This document shows positions 13,267-16,042 of a DNA stretch of 16,042 bases, piece by piece. Both the position numbers and the translations under genes were made by a program. The notes beneath the pieces are model-generated. The model did not search any database and was not told where the DNA came from. It saw nothing but the letters and a program-made list of their open reading frames with translations. Source of the stretch: Chitinispirillales bacterium (GTDB taxonomy: Bacteria; Fibrobacterota; Chitinivibrionia; Chitinivibrionales; Chitinivibrionaceae). The stretch spans positions 1 to 16,042 of the forward strand of contig JAIRUI010000029.1 of assembly GCA_031254455.1 (NCBI GenBank), in the 5' to 3' direction. Numbering within the stretch: position 1 is the first letter of the stretch; each line of letters starts with the position of its first letter.

Positions 13267-13489
13267 ACTTTTTTATTTCGAGGGGTTTGAAATTAGGATT
13301 GTTTAACTGTTCCCAAGTTCCAAGATATTCAATAGTATTATGATTATGAAGCCAATTAGCAACAACTACGTTAGGTTTTTCAGTATTTTTATATCTTGCT
13401 ATGTCTGTCAGTGAAATATAATCGCCGCTCTTTTCAGATACTACCGTTATCTCCGTTCCTTGTACGCTTATTTTTTCGTTTTTTGCCAT
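13220..13489 (-). pseudogene. Truncated KilA-N domain protein
   Basis: The first about 75 residues match the start of a chromosomal KilA-N-type protein: MAKNEKISVQGTEITVV, then YISLTDIARYKN (24-35), NWLHNHNTIEYLGTWEQLNN (45-64) and NPNFKPLE. KilA-N is a DNA-binding domain common in phage and viral proteins and in many bacterial genomes. Complete members continue with a conserved segment (FVLSPKxW and onward) to about 250-280 aa. Here the family match ends near residue 75, followed by about 14 unrelated residues and a stop. The break is near 13257. The ATG is intact, but the product would be half a domain. Confidence 0.8.
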
Positions 13490-13633
13490 TTATTATTCTT
13501 TTTCAAAAAAATACCTTTTGTTGCAAACAAAAAAGGTGAAATTCGGTTATATGTTTGCGGTTTTGTTTTCCCTTTATTTTTAATTCTTTTATTTTTCTCG
13601 TATTTATTAATAACAATAAATTATTTTGTTTCT

Positions 13634-13785
13634 GCCAAAAAATCACGAGTAGTGGGGATTTTATCCTTACTTTTCGTTATCATTGCTCTTGTAACAACGT
13701 AAGCGGCACTCCTTTATTAGGTTGTTCTGCCCTGCCTACCTTGTTACTATTCAAAAAACGATAGGTGTATTCGTGATTTTTTGGC
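13634..13785. repeat. 15-bp perfect inverted repeats 122 bp apart
   Basis: GCCAAAAAATCACGA at 13634-13648 is the exact reverse complement of TCGTGATTTTTTGGC at 13771-13785. The ends could be those of a small non-autonomous element of about 152 bp, or the remains of an inverted duplication. No target-site duplication is evident next to the arms. Confidence 0.55.
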
Positions 13786-13921
13786 GAAAATATGAATTTC
13801 GGCAGAGCAGCCTTTTTGTTTTTTGCATATAAGTTCTACTCTCATTTTAATTCATAATGTTTTTGATTCGGCTAATATCCAGTATCCGTGCTGCGACAAT
13901 GCGATTTGGAAGAACGGCTGG

Positions 13922-13992
13922 ATTGCTTCTATTCGTTCGCAATGACGAAACAAGTACCCACTGTCATTGCGAGGAGTGAAACGACGAAGCAA
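13922..13992. repeat. Dispersed-repeat-like palindrome (GTCATTGCGAGGAG...GAAGCAA type)
   Basis: The right arm, 13963-13992, reads GTCATTGCGAGGAG followed by a GAAACGACGAAGCAA stretch. The left arm, 13922-13946, is a shorter inverted version (ATTGCTTC ... CGCAATGAC). CGCAATGAC pairs with GTCATTGCG, and TTGCTTC with GAAGCAA, so RNA from here would fold into a long hairpin. From memory, 'GTCATTGCGAGGAGCGAAGCGACGAAGCAATC' is a widely scattered intergenic repeat in several bacterial phyla. Its 3' end is about 50 bp before the LRR start codon, so it lies in the gene's leader. Confidence 0.65.
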
Positions 13993-14040
13993 ACCAGAGA
14001 CAGAAGATACAAAAAAGAAAAATTAAACAAGGAGTGTTCT

Positions 14041-16042
14041 ATGCAAAACAAAAACAGATTTTTGAAAGTAACAGCGACAATAGCGATTGCCGCACAGATT
14101 GTATCGGCGGCGACAGACATCACCGCCAAATTCACCGACCCGAACTTTAGGACGGAGGTGTATAAGGCGATTGGAAGGTCGTCGGGTATTATATACGACA
14201 GTGATGTAAGCGGGATTATAGATTTTAATGTGAATTATAAAGATATAAAATCCCTTTCCGGAATAGAATATTTTACAGGACTTAAAATTTTGCATTGCGC
14301 ATACAACCAATTAACAGAACTTGACGTATCTAAAAATACTGAATTGCTTTCTTTCTATTGTGAAGTAAATCAACTGACAGAACTTGACGTATCAAATAAT
14401 ACTAAATTGATACATTTTTATTGTCACTATAATCAACTGACCGAACTTGACGTATCAAAAAACACTAAGTTACTGGAGTTAGGAGTTCCGAACAATCAAT
14501 TGACAACTCTGGATGTATCCAACAATACAGAACTCTGGTTTTTACATATTGCAGAAAACAGAATTACCGCAATTGATTTGTCGAAAAATACCAAACTTGA
14601 AGAATTTTATAGTAGCGACAATCAACTGACCGAACTTAACTTACTCAATAATAAAGCACTGACAAAAGTGTTTGTAGAAAGGAATTTATTCGCCAGTGAA
14701 AACGACATAAAAGGTTTGAACACAACAAAATACACAGTTTATAATTTCGAACCTCAACGACGAAAGAACACAATAACATTTGACACTGGCGAGAACGGCT
14801 CAGCGGTAGCCCCACTCATAGACATATTGAGTTTTGAGAAGATTACCGAACCTGCCGCTCCGACAAAAGAGTATCACTCATTTCGCGGCTGGTTCACCGA
14901 CGAAGCCTGCACTAAACAATGGAACTTTGAAAGTAATACCGTAGAACAGGATATTACACTTTACGCCGATTGGTATGACACACATCTCGGCGACGCAATT
15001 AGAAAGTTTGTAAACAGGCACTATATTTATAACGGTGAACCGCAAATACTTGACAGTATAGAATTTTATAATTCCGAGTCGGACAAGTGGATAACCTTAT
15101 ACGAATATACCGATTTTAATGTAGAATATGATGTAAACACAGACTACACAAATTCGAGAGATGAAGCGGTAAGTGTAATAGTTATCGGTAAAGGTGAGCG
15201 CGGGCAACGCGTCGGTGTAAAGAATATAGAGTTCACAATTAATAAACTGAATATAGAAGTAAGCGGATGGGATAGCACATCTTTTATTTATAACGGTAAA
15301 GAACAATTGCCGACTCCGGTAATTGCCGAAGAATACCGAAAGTTTGTTACGGTGAAATCAGACTTTGAAAGCATAAACGTCGGGCGTAACTACGCGGAAT
15401 TAGTATTGGCGTCTCCCAACAATAATATTAATATTTCGAGTATTAATAATAGGACGTCATACACAATAAATCCCAAATATATTAGCGTAATTTGGGGAGA
15501 GGAACGGGAATTTGTGTACAATAAGATGGTGCAACATCCGACTTTTCGTCTTGAGCCTGACGAGATTCCGATGAATAATCTTCGTATAATAAATGCGCAG
15601 TCTCAAGTCGGTGTATATAAAGATAGCCTTGCGCCTTTTATTATGATAAAACCTGAATCCGACGACGGTAATTACAAACTTGTCAACAGCAGCGTTGATT
15701 ACAAAATAGTAAAGAAACCGCTTAACGTAGCATTGAAAAAAGACGGCGGTTTTGCCGATGAAGTTTCGGTAAACAAAAAAGCGGGAATTACCGCAAGTGA
15801 TATTCTTGATTCCTTAAGAAAGATAATCGGTTATGACGGTTTTGCAACGGATACGACAACAAATGAAACAGACAATGAGACAAATTCATTTACAAGCGGA
15901 GAACCTGGATTTGAGATTACCCTAAGAGAAAGCGGGCAGTCTTCGCGTTCGCTAAGAGACGGCGGTGCAATAGCGGTGAACGAACTACTTCAAAACGGTG
16001 AATATAACGTCGCCGTAAAGGTAAGCGATATTATAGCGCAAA
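14041..16042 (+). CDS. Secreted leucine-rich-repeat / B-repeat surface protein (3' end outside window)
   Basis: The frame is open from ATG at 14041 to the window end, giving at least 667 aa. AAGGAG lies 6 bp before the ATG. Residues 1-24 form a signal peptide (KNRFLKV, then a hydrophobic core ending VSAA). A cap region (FTDPNFRTEV, about 31-80) leads into six 21-residue LRRs (81-206), each like NQLTELDVSKNT. An InlB/Listeria-type B repeat follows (about 243-311; FRGWFTDEAC ... LYADW). Next are at least three MBG-like beta modules of about 80 aa, each with an FxYNGxxQ-type start (about 329, 416 and 491). A Thr/Asn-rich linker is near 605-617. Such proteins are secreted or surface-attached and act in adhesion; the ligand is unknown. 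The sorting or anchor signal would be at the missing C-terminus. It is a lone gene after a repeat-rich gap. Confidence 0.88.
   Translation, partial: MQNKNRFLKVTATIAIAAQIVSAATDITAKFTDPNFRTEVYKAIGRSSGIIYDSDVSGIIDFNVNYKDIKSLSGIEYFTGLKILHCAYNQLTELDVSKNTELLSFYCEVNQLTELDVSNNTKLIHFYCHYNQLTELDVSKNTKLLELGVPNNQLTTLDVSNNTELWFLHIAENRITAIDLSKNTKLEEFYSSDNQLTELNLLNNKALTKVFVERNLFASENDIKGLNTTKYTVYNFEPQRRKNTITFDTGENGSAVAPLIDILSFEKITEPAAPTKEYHSFRGWFTDEACTKQWNFESNTVEQDITLYADWYDTHLGDAIRKFVNRHYIYNGEPQILDSIEFYNSESDKWITLYEYTDFNVEYDVNTDYTNSRDEAVSVIVIGKGERGQRVGVKNIEFTINKLNIEVSGWDSTSFIYNGKEQLPTPVIAEEYRKFVTVKSDFESINVGRNYAELVLASPNNNINISSINNRTSYTINPKYISVIWGEEREFVYNKMVQHPTFRLEPDEIPMNNLRIINAQSQVGVYKDSLAPFIMIKPESDDGNYKLVNSSVDYKIVKKPLNVALKKDGGFADEVSVNKKAGITASDILDSLRKIIGYDGFATDTTTNETDNETNSFTSGEPGFEITLRESGQSSRSLRDGGAIAVNELLQNGEYNVAVKVSDIIAQ
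14281..14658 (+). repeat. Six tandem 63-bp leucine-rich repeats
   Basis: Units of 63 bp encode residues 81-206 of the surface protein. The core CAACTGACAGAACTTGACGT is almost unchanged in the second and third units, and later units diverge. Near-identical adjacent copies could recombine and change the repeat number. Confidence 0.85.

Larger units (their letters stand above)
13490..14040. other. 551-bp stretch without a convincing gene; repeats and gene debris
   Basis: This is an AT-rich gap between the divergent KilA-N remnant and the LRR gene. On the plus strand one frame (about 13520-13702) encodes a two-helix membrane-protein-like tail (FPLFLILLFFSYLLITI, then KKSRVVGILSLLFVII). It has no credible start, so it may be a decayed gene end or an artefact of T-rich DNA. 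The gap also holds a 15-bp inverted repeat pair, a second imperfect pair (GGTTGTTCTGCC at 13720-13731 with GGCAGAGCAGCC at 13801-13812), and a dispersed-repeat-like palindrome near 13922-13992. No RNA gene was recognised. Confidence 0.5.

Noticed and set aside
13460..13702. 80-codon plus-strand frame with two membrane-like helices
   Set aside because: Its only start is a TTG inside the KilA-N remnant without a ribosome site. It may be a decayed gene end, but not a supported gene.
14023..14310. Minus-strand frames over the start of the LRR gene
   Set aside because: Antisense to a signal peptide and LRR cap that are clearly coding on the plus strand with a good AAGGAG site.
14281..14658. Regular repeats as a possible CRISPR array
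   Set aside because: The repeats are contiguous 63-bp coding units of a leucine-rich-repeat protein with no spacers.

Overview
The window looks like chromosomal DNA of an anaerobic Gram-negative bacterium. The evidence is a complete Rnf ferredoxin:NAD+ oxidoreductase operon whose RnfB carries about six [4Fe-4S] motifs, a secreted LRR / InlB-type B-repeat surface protein of a style common in gut and sediment anaerobes, and a KilA-N remnant. The style resembles the Fibrobacterota / Bacteroidota side of the tree, but that placement is inference; no rRNA or species-specific marker is present.

Layout. (1) 1-115: the 3' end of an IS5-type transposase gene entering from outside the window, followed by a probable right terminal inverted repeat. 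(2) 260-682 (+): a half-size EamA/DMT membrane transporter, convergent with the next block. (3) 6055-691 (-): rnfC-D-G-E-A-B, tightly packed with overlaps or gaps of 4 bp or less, encoding all six subunits with their expected flavin and Fe-S motifs. (4) 10114-6134 (-): typA (ribosome-associated GTPase) followed 9 bp later by a RarA/MgsA clamp-loader-like ATPase fused to a C-terminal methyltransferase-like domain. (5) 11474-10240 (-): purU followed 11 bp later by a stand-alone phosphomannose-isomerase-type cupin. These blocks are conserved housekeeping genes, nearly all on the minus strand and of moderate GC.

(6) From about 11.6 kb the character changes. At 12928-11608 (-) there is a two-gene unit of visibly lower GC: a 78-aa small protein with zinc-ribbon-like spacing but missing cysteines, overlapping a 368-aa protein with one N-terminal membrane helix. 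A 17-bp perfect palindrome overlaps the best promoter in front of it. Next come a KilA-N gene cut off after about 75 residues, small gene debris, and about 550 bp without a clear gene but with two long-range inverted repeats and a dispersed-repeat-like palindrome. (7) 14041 to the right edge (+): a secreted leucine-rich-repeat protein, open at the window end.

How it fits together. The left two-thirds is energy metabolism (Rnf couples reduced ferredoxin and NAD+ to an ion gradient), one-carbon/purine balance (PurU), sugar-phosphate chemistry (cupin), stress translation (TypA) and replication-fork maintenance (RarA). The right third is an accessory, rearranged zone. The 78-aa/368-aa pair is the best candidate for an undescribed system: it is a regulated, AT-rich, translationally coupled small-protein plus membrane-protein unit among gene remnants. 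Nothing in its sequence gives a catalytic function, so any role in defence or signalling is speculation.
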